Origin: Turritopsis dohrnii
Taxonomy: Eukaryota > Cnidaria > Hydrozoa > Anthoathecata > Oceaniidae
Assembly: GCA_027922465.2 (NCBI GenBank)
Contig: BQMF02000273.1
Coordinates: forward strand, 124,001 to 188,000
Length of the DNA: 64,000 nucleotides
Direction: 5' to 3'
The position numbers and the translations under genes were made by a program. Shown piece after piece: positions 1 through 11,176 of the stretch. How positions within the stretch are numbered: the stretch's first letter is position 1; each line of letters starts with the position of its first letter. The notes under the pieces were generated by a model. The model saw only the letters and a list, made by a program, of their open reading frames with translations. It was not told the origin of the DNA and did no database searches.

Positions 1-233
1 ATCTAGAAAAACAAAGAAAAAAGAAACTAGAGCCAGAAAGAGTATACAGAATTCTGCCCACTGATTAAAAAGTTTTTTGATAATCACGTAAATTGCAAAA
101 TCTTTATATCAAATTGTTGAAATGGAGTGCCATAACAAAAAGGCAATGCGGAGGTACAATATTCATGCTAGGTTATGTCGCAGCCTTTCTAATTCGCGTT
201 GGCATTCTACAAATGCCGACGTAACTGCCGACG

Positions 234-302
234 TATTTGGCGAAATTGTAAAGTTACGTCGGCAAAAATATTGCCGACGTAACTTTACAATTTCGCCAAA
301 TA
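234..302. repeat. Perfect 32-bp-arm hairpin
   Basis: Bases 234-265 are the exact reverse complement of 271-302, separated by a 5-base spacer. The arms contain the GCCGACGT motif found near both ends of the surrounding element. An exact 32-bp inverted repeat suggests recent origin or selection within the transposon. Confidence 0.9.
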
Positions 303-773
303 ATAATTTTGAACCAAACTGAAAAATAATTAAATAATTTCTTTGGCATCATCTTGATGTTCGCTTGTCTCAACCAATTCCGGGTTCGCGTTCCACAACT
401 TATCTAATACTTGAGTCAGTTTTAAGTATGACTTACACGGAATGAGTATAAAGCCTGATTTACACGAGAGTACGGAAACTTGTGTCTACTCTATAGACAG
501 ACGATCTTATCGTCTGTTTAGAAATCGAATCAGGAAAAATTGACGTGGGAAAGAAAGGAAGAAACTTTGAGATTATTTCTTTGATAGATTTTCAATGGAA
601 ATTTACTTAATAGTCAGGGATTTTTCCAAGCACTTTCGGTTACTACCGTCTTTCGTAGAGAAGATTGAGTTTTACAGTCGAGGAAGCTCCGCTATTTTAG
701 AGATTTCAATCACCACAAACAGGCCTTGTCATGAGAGGCATGCGAAAGGAGTTGGAAACTAAGATGAAAATAA

Positions 774-957
774 CATGAAAACGAGTCGTACTGGTACCAC
801 TTTCGTTTTCATCTTCTTTCGTAAGGTGAAGAAATGAATGCGTATAACAAAGGGAATTTCAAAATTACCTTAGCAACGGTGGTCGTTTTCCCTAGCAACG
901 GGACATTTGGTGAATAATGGCCTAATTACTCTCTCAGAACATGTTTTTAAATACTAC
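774..957. repeat. Dispersed repeat, copy 1
   Basis: This block matches 24682-24940 in the same orientation. Shared segments include AAAACGAGTC, CTGGTACCACTT, TTACCTTAGCAACGGTGG, CCCTAGCAAC and CATGTTTTTAAA. The two copies lie inside two different CAG-ended elements, so the repeat is either an older insertion shared by both or internal sequence of related elements. No ORF is recognised. Confidence 0.7.
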
Positions 958-1784
958 GCCATAAAGAGCTAAAAAATGTTTAATTGACAATGAATAATTG
1001 AGTTCCTAAACCCAATTCAAGATTGAGTTTCAACTACCGGTAAACAGTAGTTTTAAAGTGCTTGGAAGTCCATGGTATATTCAGACATATTCAGACATCA
1101 TTTTCAAAACAGAATAAGTTAAATTTAGTGGACTATTGATTAATCTAAAAAATACCCATTCACTCTCCCAGGTCGGCACAGTTTTGCTACTTTTCGTGAA
1201 TTGGAAGGATTTCAAACTGCCGACGTAAATTCTACTTTTGCCGACGTATAATAGCTTTTACGTGTTTTGCGTCGGCAATTTTTTGCCGAGGTAAACGAAT
1301 CTGAATTAGAAAGGCTGTGTCGATAAGAAAAATATAAGCAGGAACAAGAAGAACACAATTAGTCTTAAAGAATTTCTTGCTCATATAGAAATCCAATAAT
1401 TCCTCATCTTAAAAACTTCAACTTTCACATCTCCAAGGAAACAACCTACCACAGTGAAGAAAACTTAACATAGTCACGATAATCAACAGAATTCATACCT
1501 ATTACGTGTTATTCCCGGGTTGCGATGGCTTTTGATGGCGGATGGTACAGCATTGTTCTTGTTTATCAATTTTTTCCCAACAAGTTCTATGGACATCTTT
1601 GTTTTTACGATGAAGAAGTTACATCAGGTTTTAGAATTTCAACGGGTTTTAGAATTTTTTCAAGTATATAAATAAGAGTCAGGTGGTAAATTGATCTAAA
1701 TCTGAGCTGAAACGTTGGTTAAGTGTGACAAAGTTAATTTTAACACAACTTCTTCTTCTTGCTGAGAGCTGGCCATGATTTATA

Positions 1785-3864
1785 CAGGTGGTTGCACCCC
1801 AAAATCCACACAAAAGTACAGCGCACTATATTTTGGGTTGTGTTGGTTATTTGATTCTTTTTATTATGCCTTTTAGAACTTTGGTCCAAAACTGGTTCTT
1901 CCTGGGGTATCTGATTATTTATACATATCTGCTTACTTTTTTACAGGGTATTGAAGTTGATGATATTATTTTTCACGCACCCCAAAACCCGCAATCTCTA
2001 TTTTTGCTGTAACTTCATACATAATAATGCTAGAAGTGTGATTTTTTGCATGAGTTCCTTCTATTAAATTCTCTTACTTGTGATAATGTGTTTGCAAACT
2101 TAGTCTAAGCTGTATACCCCAAAGTACTACAAAACCCAATTTTAAGGATTCGGGAGAAAATTTCAAAAAAAAAAAAGTTGCTGAGGTTTTTCTCGGATAG
2201 TCTCTCAACCAAATAAGTCAATCATTTGATTGATAGGAAGCTTTACAATGGATTTATGCATATTTTAATGTTAACTTATTTTTTTAATTGCAGTAAAAAT
2301 TTTTATTACGGGTACAAAAGAAAACAACCTCCCAGATCCAACCCATCAACAAAAGCAGAGGCAATTGTTGCAAGAAAGTGAACAAATAAAAAAGAAGAAC
2401 AATTTTATGCAAGTGCAAAAGGCTAAACCAAAGCTTTCAAAGAAAACTACTAGGATCACACAAGTCCATGGGTCAATGAAGGCTAAGAACGTGCTCAATG
2501 TACTGAAAGACATTGAGAATAAGAAACAAGAACAAGCTAAAACAAAGCAAGCGACTGCCAGAAAGAAGGAGGATGCAAAACAGGCATTTCTCAAGTGCAA
2601 GGAGAAATTTATTTTGTGAAAAACCAACATGCGAGGCATTTGGGCTCAATCAATGTCCAGTGTGTTCCTGCAGCAGCTACAGCAGGCTCTTCGAAGAGGA
2701 AAGCACCTCCTTCAGACACAAAGAAAAAGTGGATATGATTTTAGTGATACCGAGAGCGGGTCTGAAAGTGAAACCAGCAATACAGATGATTTAAGTGTTA
2801 TAGAAGTCTTAAGAGAAACCTGGAAAACATTAAGCCCTCCAATGACTGAGGAGTCCTTCTTGGGAAAATGGTACGGTGTCGTATACTGTACCAAATGCAC
2901 TTGCAAGTTATTTGTTGCCAAGATTCTGTAGCGCTTCTTGGTGGATGAAAATGGCCCCGTTGAAAAGTTAGAAATCAGGTGCTTGAAGCCCAAAGTAGAG
3001 TCTGGAAGAAACACCAGCATACTTGCAAGACATATCACTGTTTGACCTGTCTGATGTGATTTATGGTCTACTGAGAGTGGTTCCCATAAAATCACAAAAG
3101 CTTGATGTTCTGGATTATGAATAAGCTGTAGAACACTTCCATGTGGTTAAAAATCTGGACAGAAAAAGTATTTTGTAGGCTCTTTTGCATTATAATCATT
3201 ATTAATAGAAAACATGTTTTGGGAGAAAGATTTTTTGAAGTTGATCAGTTGTTTGCTGAATTTTTTTAATATCTTGACAAATCTCATGTTTAGGAAAAAT
3301 GCACTCCAAAACCCATAGTCTAAATTTTGTTTTTTTGGGTCTGAATATCTCAGGAGAAGGTAAAGACTCAATTCCAGCAGCTGTAGTTTCAAAGATAGAT
3401 TGTATTGGCTACCAGAATTCACCTTAATTGCAGCCTGAGTCTCAGTTTCCATGATTTAACACGCTCATTGCCAACTACGAGAATACTCTAGTAGCCGCTC
3501 TGTTGCTAACTGCTATCTATGAGTAAACTCGTAGAAGCGTTCCATTGAAAAATTGCCAACTACAAGTATACTTGCAGTAGAAGAAGAATTTGAAGTAAAC
3601 TTGAATTTGATTGGCTTATTTAGTGAGAGAAAATTTTTTTTGGTTCTGTTCTGTAAAATATCAAGCATATTGGTAGTGTGGCACTCCGAATTCAAAGTGC
3701 TTGCAGTATGCAAAATCATTGTTTTTTGTTTAGCCCTTTTACTGACGTGTCTGAAAATGCATATTAACACTTAGGATCCTATAAGGTGTTGTAATGAGAA
3801 TGCATTTGATGAAATTGTGGGTTTTGGGGTACCGCATGGTTTTGGGGGGTGCAAGCACCACCTG
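1785..3864. mobile_element. DNA transposon remnant with CCCCAAAA terminal motifs
   Basis: The left end begins CAGGTGGTTGCACCCCAAAA. The complement of the right end begins CAGGTGGTGCTTGCACCCCC, so the ends are imperfect inverted repeats with a small gap. The motif CCCCAAAACCCACA or close variants recurs inside both ends (near 1798, 1980, 2116, 3820 and 3840). No clear target duplication is seen (TTTATA against GTAGAA). The interior contains a broken ORF described separately. The superfamily is not determined. Confidence 0.6.
2365..3175 (+). pseudogene. Broken transposon-encoded ORF
   Basis: A lysine/glutamine-rich stretch (2365-2619) is followed after a stop and frame change by an acidic Ser-rich segment (about 2725-2800). 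A globular-looking tail then contains ESFLGKWYGVVYCTKC and RFLVDENGPVEKLEIRCL, and further on DISLFDLSDVIYG and VVPIKSQKLDVLDYE. Stops fall at 2617, 2929 and 3121 and the frame shifts at least once, so it cannot make an intact protein. The tail resembles C-terminal regions of transposon proteins I have seen in cnidarian genomes, but I cannot name the family. Sitting between inverted termini (1785-3864) it is best read as the element's own decayed gene. Confidence 0.5.
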
Positions 3865-5264
3865 GTAGAAAAGAAAACCTGTAAACGTCCCTCTTACCTA
3901 ACAAAATCGCTACCGTCTTCGTGCCTAATTACGGACAGCCTTCGTAATTACGGACATCGAGCAAAACATAATTCCAACCGTCTGTAAATTAAAAACGCGG
4001 CACATCCCGTACTGTCAACCAAACTGTAATAAAACAAACTTCAGAGATAATTAAATTTATTTGAACGCTAGAAAATTACCAATATGCCATTTAGAATTTA
4101 TTTTTCTAAACTTTAAAGATTTAAAATAGACTGCACTCTCTTGAGAATCATGTGAATTTTTATGAGCTCCGTGTTTGGTACAATGGTAGCAGGCCATTAT
4201 CATTATGATTTTCACGTCACCACGCACGGTCCATAACGTAAAGCGGGGTGACTTGAAACACCCGGGGTGACTTGAAACAGCGTCGAAAAAACGTTATTTC
4301 TCATAGTGAATGAAACTCCGAATTTTTTTCAGGTTCCATTCGGAGACTATCTAGCGCAACATTCGATAGAAAAAGTTTTTCAATCAAGGAAGTTCTTCGG
4401 AAGCTGAAGATGAAAAAAGCGCCGAAAATCAGTGCTGCTGTAAAATAGCTCGTCACGGCGATACAGCATATCGCCAAATATTATTTTTTTTATATTTGTA
4501 AAATAGAAAGGTCAAAGGGCGTAATTCCAAAATTTTATTGAAAAATGTTTAAAATTGAAAGAGATATATCCCATTAAAATGATTCGGTTTTTTTCACTCG
4601 ATACACTTCGTCTATTCGATTATTGCATAAATATTCTTGTCATTTGTCATAATTATACCTCAATCTAATCATTGATGTGTGATAAGGTTCAGCCGATGGA
4701 GCGTCAATAATGGTATGCGTCATTAGGTAATTATCATAAGTTGAATTATCAGAAAGGTTTAATAACCATACTTTCAAATTTCGTTAGATGAACGTATTCT
4801 AATTCATAAATGAACCCCCGATGGAATCGTTTTACAAAATAGCATAACTGCATACTACAAAAGTGTTACAATGTTTGTTAGAAGGTTGTCCCCCCTGTTA
4901 AAAAGTATGAGCACATCATACTGTTTTAGAAGTTCCAATAAACGTAATTTTCTATCCACGGAACTGCTGGTGCTGATGGATGAAGAGGCGGGGGTTGTGA
5001 GTGAAGCATAAATAGCCTCCCCTAGAAATGAAGCTAAATGTCCTCATTGGTATAAATACACTCACACAACCATGAAAATAGTAATATTAGAATTGCAAAC
5101 TGAAAACCATGTCTGCCTGCTGGAAATCGAGAATTCCTTCGGTTCAACAGAGCGTTAAGCTTTAATGGTCAGTTAACACAATTTAACAAAACAACATTTA
5201 CAAGTAATTTGGAAGGCCGTGTTAAGTAGCGGTAAATTGAAATTCATCTTGCATGCTTACGATA

Positions 5265-6772
5265 CCGTAAAGCGGGGTGACTTGAAACACCCGGGGTGAC
5301 TTGAAACAGCATCAAAAAAACGTTATTTCTCATGAAATAATAAATGAAACTCCGAATTTTTTTCAGATTCCGTTCGGAGACTATCTAGTGCAACATTCGA
5401 TAGAAAAATTTCATTAATCAAGGAAGTTCTTCGGAAGCTGAAGATGAACAAAGCGCCAAATCAGTACCCCTGTAAAATAGCACGTCACGGCGATACAGCA
5501 TATCGGCAAATATAATTTTTTTTACATTTGTAAAATAGAAAGGTCGAAGGGAGTAATTCCAGAATGTTATCAAAAAATATTTAAAATTGACAGAAATATA
5601 TGCCATTAAAATGTTTCGTTTTTTTTCACTCGATACACTTCGTCTCTTCGATTATTGCATAAATATTCTTATCAATTATGATGCAATCGAATCATTGATG
5701 TGTGATAAAGTTCAGCCGATGGAGTTTCAAAGGTGGTATAAGTCATTTGGTAATTATTATAAGTTCCATTAATAGAAAGGGTCAATAATCTAAGAATTGA
5801 ACCTCAATAGACTCATTTTACTAATTACCATAACTGAATATTAATCAGAATTCTGAACAAATCGGTGCTGCAATTATATCCTCCGTTCAAGGCTATGGGC
5901 ACACCATACTTATTGTGAAATTGGCGATAGACGGGCTGCATGTTGTTACTTTTACAATTTCATACTTAACCTCGTTACCAGGGCTTCTTCTTGCCTTTTT
6001 GATATATGGACGCCGTTTCATACTCCATATACATGTCATATGCAATGGCGCAATAAATTCGCGTAATCCGGATGAAATGATGAAGCGCTTGTGTAGAAAA
6101 AACAAAGACGATGGATCAATTTCTAAGTGACATCTCTATCGAAATGGTAAAGGAAGTATATCCCTAACTAAGAGAAGCACGAAAAAGAAAGTTGGATACT
6201 CTGAAACAGAAATTTTATTATATATATTCAATTTACAAGTTTTAAGTAAGTACAGTCGTGTAAACCAGCAATTTCAAATTCATCTTGCCTGCTTTCGATA
6301 TTGTTTCTGAAACAATTACGTTATCACATGCTTAATGATTTTAATGGCTTCAGATAACTTATTTTTTACAATGTTTTACCATTCTGAAATTTTGAGTTTT
6401 CAAAATTTACTAACACTCTCCATCACTTAATAAAAATGAAACTGGCAATAACAAATTATTTTAATTTATGTTTTATACGAAAGTAATCGTAGATCACACG
6501 TTTTCTGTTTTGGCGCTCTATACAACAACATTTTTGTGCAAACAGCACTGTTTCAAGTCACCCACGCACGATAAATTTCAGTAGGTGTACTTTGTGAAGC
6601 AATAACTTGAGGTGGTGTGCATCAATTAGTTTGAACACTTCGTTATCTGAAAGAAAAAAGATGAATAGACCTTTTTTCAAAATTTCATAGTAATTACTTT
6701 CTTAGATTAAAAGTTATGAGCAAACCTTTTCAAAAAACGGCGAATTTTGTTTCAAGTCACCCCGTTTTACGG
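5265..6772. mobile_element. Family B element inserted into its own relative (copy 2)
   Basis: This 1508-bp element begins CCGTAAAGCGGGGTGACTTG and ends with the inverted equivalent. It is flanked by TA (5263-5264, 6773-6774). The empty site can be read inside the element itself: near 6298 it has GATATTGTTTCTGAAAC where copy 1 has GA-TA-[insert]-TA-TTGTTTCTGAAAC. It is similar to copy 1 over most of its length and is probably close to full length for a non-autonomous member. ORFs inside are under about 75 codons and unrecognised. Confidence 0.85.
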
Positions 6773-8486
6773 TATTGTTTCTGAAACAATTACGCTATCT
6801 TAAGAGAAATGCTTAATGATTTTAATGAATTCAATAATTTTATTTATAAAATCTTTTATCATTCTGAAATTTTGAATTATCAAAAGTTACTAACACTCTC
6901 CATCACTTAACAAACGTGAGCTGGTGCTAACAAATTATTTTAATTTATGTTTTATATGAAAGTAATCGTAGATCACACGTTTTCTGTTTTGGCGCTCTAT
7001 AAAAGCACATTTTTGTGGAAACAGCACTGTTTCAAGTCACCCCCGCACGATAAATTTCAGTAGGTGTACTAGTCAGGGCGCTGAGACGTAAAAAAAACTG
7101 GAAACGAGAGGGACAAATTATTTTTAAGTGAAACTGGTTCGGTAGATCGTACTGATCACGAAATTCTTTACCGGACAATCTGAATTTATTTAAAGGCCAT
7201 TTCCTGGACCTATATTGGTTTTGATGACGTCATCCATAGGACAAAAAATATAGTTCACCTAAAATTGTTAATATATATACCATTTGATAGAAGTTTTTGA
7301 ACTGAACAAAAGTTATGAAAAGGTCATATAGAAATTATCTGTCTATGCCGAATTATACATGATAGAAAGTATTTCTATGACGTCATCGCTTATGAAGTTT
7401 GACGAATTGGAAGAACAATTCTGAATGAAATTCACGGGGTAAAGATCAACACAACACAACGTTATAAGTAAACAAAATATGTAAACTATTCAGTGTCGCT
7501 ATCAAACTCATCACTGGAATAACAATCATCTTCCATCGGAAAAAAGATTCTCGCAGTTCACGCAGTTACATAACTCGGAGCACTTCAAGCCATGCGATCT
7601 GCAAACAACTGAACGTGCTTTTTAGTGCCATATTTTCCTCTATGTGCATTAAAGATGATATCTTGGCAGAGGCTATCAATAACTCGTGTCTTTTTGTTAG
7701 ATACAGTTGTTCTGCTACTGACCAATATGTTTCGCATTAGCCTTTAAGGACGATGGAACGATTGTAAAAAATTCAAGTAAAGAGTTTTCAAGTAGATTCA
7801 AGTAAAGTGAAAGTTGGTGACAATAAATGTATTTCCTCGCGAATTACAGCAGCAACTTCGCACATCTTATCGTCAATGGACAATCACGACTTTTCAAATC
7901 GGTTATCTCCTTACATGGGATTTCGATAATTCGCCCTTTCTCTTCGTTTTTTTTAAATAAGAGCGATTGTCCATACTTTTGTCGCCAACAGTCCACTTCA
8001 TCTTTGTGACATTGAATAATTCTATCTAGTTCGTTTATCAGGAATCATAGAAATGCCAGCCTGTTTTTGTATATTGAGAAGTTCCTCTGTATCTATAATC
8101 ACGAAATTATCAATGACCTTCTCTTTCACAATTTTTGCAACAGATACAATAACTGTATCAGTAAAAGAAGAAAAACGCTTCAGTGGTCGAGTGTAATCCC
8201 AGTAGCATATCAGGGCGTTAGCCAGGAGCAAAAAAAATTCCTCGTTGAGGCAGTAATTGGGAAAAAGCAATTTGAAAAGTGCTGAAGCTATGAACTATAA
8301 AAACTTTCAAAAACTTTGTTTGAAATGTTTTCACTAATTAAAAAATACCAATACCAAGGAGGGTTTTCACTACATTGGAGCCTGGATTATAAAAAATACA
8401 TGCTGGAAAACACTTCTGTATTTATTCTAAAGTTTCACTTAAGTGGAAAAGGTAAACTAATTTAACTGCAGCTATTCTTGTGTTAC

Positions 8487-9384
8487 CAGGCCTGGTCGTA
8501 AGAGTCCACAAACGCCAAGACTTACTTACGCGTGGCAATCGCACGCCTGGCTTGTAATGACAAGTGTAATAACAAATGTTTATTTAAAAGTCAACAAAAA
8601 TCTGTCCCAAATTGTTGAAAGTTTTGCTTCGGAAGTTGTTCATGTGCTACAATTAAATTTTACAATAACGGAACGAAACTTTGCTACCATTTCAGTAGTG
8701 AGGTCTCCGATCGCTTTGGAATACGGTAGTGGTTTTGAGTTAAAAATCAGTGCTCACAAATTTTCTTCGTTTCGTAGTAGAAAACAAGTCTACTCAGCGA
8801 AATCTGCTGAGGAATGAGGAAGGAACTTCGTGCGCGCAATTTTATTATATATTATTTATGTATTTTGTAGTTTTCTCTTTCTTTTTAACGTTCTTACAGA
8901 AGTATGCGCAAGGTTGCAGTTTCGAAAAAATAATCTTTTGTTTAAAAAAATGACCAGCCAGGTGGTGACGAGTTAATGGAACGGAAACGTCTTTAATTAA
9001 ATTCAAAAACCATTTGAACTTCAAACCAAAACGATGGAAAGTAATACAATTTTTTTTATTTTCATGTTTTATTTTCCTCTTTAATAATTTTTGAATAAAT
9101 TTTATTTACCGTCAAAGTAATCTTTATAGCTAACATTTTACGTTCCGAATCTTCGAAAATATTGTTTTGTTTTATTAATACATTCTCCGTGAAAATCTCA
9201 TTATTTTTACATGACACATTTCAAATTTGATTTGATTATCATACATCATGAAGATCGTTGATCTTAACTGGAAAAATTGATCGCACATCTGTCAATAATT
9301 TACACGAGCGCACGCCATAACTGATATCGTCAATTAAGACGTGCGACGACCACGTGTCTGCTAATTATCTTACGACCAGGCGTG
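8487..9384. mobile_element. CAGGCCTGG-ended element inside element C
   Basis: It begins CAGGCCTGGTCGTAAG and ends TTACGACCAGGCGTG, an inverted repeat with one mismatch near the tip. The same termini (CAGGCCTGGTCATGA) bound 58246-59296. The motif CGCACGCC or its complement recurs near both ends in both copies. A target duplication is not clear here. It carries no recognised gene; a CT-rich tract lies at about 9395-9460. Confidence 0.6.
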
Positions 9385-9837
9385 TGTGTTTGTACTTTCT
9401 TTTTCCTTTTTTTCGGTTTTTCTTTTCTTCTTTCTTTCTTGCTTTTTTTTCTTCTTTCTATTTTGGGAAATTTCTTTACTGGTTTCGATTGGGAAACTGC
9501 GTTTACCGCGGAAATTTTGACCATAGCTAACACCCTGCATATTCGATGATATTGGAACTCAAGAGATACAATGCTCTGCCAATCTTTCCCAGAAACATCA
9601 GTTAGCAAACTGTTATTGTCATTCCTTATTGTGAGGTAAACGTTGTAGCAGCAGTCTCGGTCACACACTTCCCTAAATCCTCATATCCACCGCCTCGTTT
9701 GGATGTTTTTAACATCACAGATACAGCAAGTAGTTACACACAAAGTATACGGACATCATCCATGCCGCATTATTCAAAGTAAGGATTTCTGAGAATAAAA
9801 GACGTTTGAACAAACCATGACCATCTCTCTTTCTCTC

Positions 9838-10407
9838 TTTATGCTAAAGTTGACGCTGGTTGACGGGGGGAGGGTGCTACAACTGTTGACGTCAACCTTC
9901 ACAATTTTCAAAACCTTGACTTTTCTAATTAAGTATGAAAATGTTTACACTGAATGTGATCTTGATGTGGTCCGTCGTGGCGTGGGAAAGTCCTTCCGTA
10001 TTTTTTTTGTTGGCTCCGTTGTTCCGTTTTTTCGCTCACGTGATGTACGAACGTAAAACAATAAGCACAGATGGAGACAACCTCGAACCCAGGGTCTCTT
10101 TGCCGCTATCCGTATATTGAAAAGGATGGAGATGCAGATGGAGATTGATCAGAGAAAAATTACACGAAGATCATTGCAAATGTTTTTACGTCTAATTAAA
10201 AATGCGTAAGAAACTAAGATACAAAAGGACCAGTGGGGTGGAGATTGTTGTTTTTTTTGGAGGGGGAGGGGGATCTCTTCTCAAACGATGACCTCAACTG
10301 AGGGGGAGGGGGCAACGCAAAGTTGACACAAGTTGACAGACGGGAGAGGGGGGGAGGGGTGGTCAAAAATCTTGAAAAAATGGTTGACGTCATTTGTGAA
10401 CAATCCC
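9838..10407. repeat. G-rich element, right part (copy 1)
   Basis: It shares with 62159-62590 the stretches GCGTCAACC or GACGTCAACC, CTTCACAATTTTCAAAACCT and GATCTTGATGT, plus runs of GGGGGAGGGGG separated by TTGACGTCA-like motifs. The right end is CAATCCC followed by TAA. The complement matches the left end of copy 2 (TTA then GGGATTGTT). TTA/TAA at the junction is reminiscent of PIF/Harbinger elements. About 200 bp in the middle (10040-10240) is not shared. Confidence 0.6.
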
Positions 10408-11176
10408 TAATTAAGAATTTACATTGAGAAATGTTCAAATTAAAAGAAATGTTCTAAAGTTATATTATCAAGTAGCTTTTTAAATTTAATTTACAAGTTT
10501 ACAATCGATGATAATATCGCTTCATTTTTCCTTGTTTCATTATAAACCCCCGTCTTTCAAATCGAATGTAAAATAGAAATTGACATTCTAAAGAAGCTAT
10601 CACGAAAATATGGCGTCAAAGATGTGGATTTTTAAAGCATGTTTTTAATCACACATTTTCGACCTGGATAGCTTTAATGAATAAAATAATTTTGTCCGGT
10701 AAGGTTTTTCGTGTTGCTTTATAGGTGTATATCACATCTATCAAGCTTTTAATTTGTCCCCCGATTTTGCATAGTTATTTGATTTTTTTACGTCTCAGCG
10801 CCCTGACTATACTTTGTGAAGCAATAACTTGAGATGGCATGCATCAATTAGTTTGAACACTTCGTTATCTAAAAGACAAAAGATGAATGGACCTTTTTTC
10901 AAAATTTCATACTAATTACTTTCTTAGAATAAAAGTTATGAGCAAATCTTTTCAAAAAACGGCGAATTTTGTTTCAAGTCACCCCGTTTTACGGTATTCT
11001 TCAAGTGTTGCTGCTAATTGCTCTCTATTGGATTGCTCTGTTTCATAAAACATTTTATACAGTTATACATGGCGAACTTGGCAAGAATGCATGTCTATTT
11101 TCGTGACAAGAATGTTTGTTAACATTTTGATGTCCGTAATTACGAAGGCTGTCCGTAATTAGGCACGAAGACAGTA

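Larger units (their letters stand above)
181..1317. mobile_element. Non-autonomous hAT-like element, 5-bp target duplication
   Basis: The ends are inverted repeats: CAGCCTTTCTAATTCG on the left, and the complement of the same motif ending GAATTAGAAAGGCTG on the right. They are flanked by the 5-bp direct duplication TGTCG (176-180 and 1318-1322). The CAG start and 5-bp duplication match two other elements in this window (13245-14833 and 18277-18741). Near both ends the motif GCCGACGT is iterated in both orientations, as expected of transposase-binding subterminal repeats. No transposase ORF is visible, so it is a non-autonomous derivative. Assignment to hAT rests on the termini and duplication length. 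Confidence 0.7.
7070..10809. mobile_element. Third-level insertion (element C), 3-bp TAC duplication
   Basis: The ends are perfect inverted repeats beginning TAGTCAGGGCGCTGAGACG. The flank TAC is duplicated (7067-7069, 10810-10812). The uninterrupted sequence in family B copy 2 (near 6588) reads GTGTACTTTGTG, which is exactly the site expected after removing the element and one TAC. Its interior carries a CAG-ended element (8487-9384) and a G-rich repeat (9838-10407). Superfamily is not decided: a 3-bp duplication fits PIF/Harbinger or CMC groups, but no transposase ORF is recognised. Confidence 0.8.
4236..10994. mobile_element. Second-level insertion (family B, copy 1)
   Basis: The left terminus ACGTAAAGCGGGGTGACTTG and the right terminus, whose complement is CCGTAAAACGGGGTGACTTG, are flanked by TA (4234-4235, 10995-10996). 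In the short relative of the host element the corresponding site reads GGTCCATTATTCTTCAAG, close to the join predicted here (GGTCCA-TA-TTCTTCAAG), so this is close to an empty-site comparison. The iteron GGGGTGACTTGAAACA occurs twice in tandem at the left end and twice inverted near the right end. It is itself interrupted by a second copy of the same family (5265-6772) and by another element (7070-10809). No transposase is recognised. Confidence 0.85.
3913..11174. mobile_element. Outer shell of nested transposons (family A, copy 1)
   Basis: The ends are near-perfect inverted repeats of about 46 bp (CGTCTTCGTGCCTAATTACG and on to TTACGGACATC), flanked by TA on both sides (3911-3912 and 11175-11176). 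The element itself is only about 500 bp, namely 3913-4235 joined to 10997-11174. A short relative at 14855-15502 shows the same sequence on both arms. Everything from 4236 to 10994 is later insertion. TA duplication suggests a Tc1/mariner-like or other TA-targeting transposase. The element has no coding capacity. Confidence 0.85.

Noticed and set aside
2346..2639. 97-codon minus-strand Cys/Phe-rich frame
   Set aside because: It is the antisense of the Lys/Gln-rich transposon ORF; the hydrophobic composition is an artefact of complementing AAG/AAA codons.
9330..9668. 112-codon minus-strand ORF with a Lys/Arg-rich C-terminal half
   Set aside because: The basic run is the translation of a CT-rich simple-sequence tract inside a transposon. 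There is no domain and no codon signal.
10060..10110. tRNA-like string CCTCGAACCCAGGGTC
   Set aside because: It resembles a reversed B box, but no A box, acceptor stem or cloverleaf could be found around it, and no SINE structure is evident.
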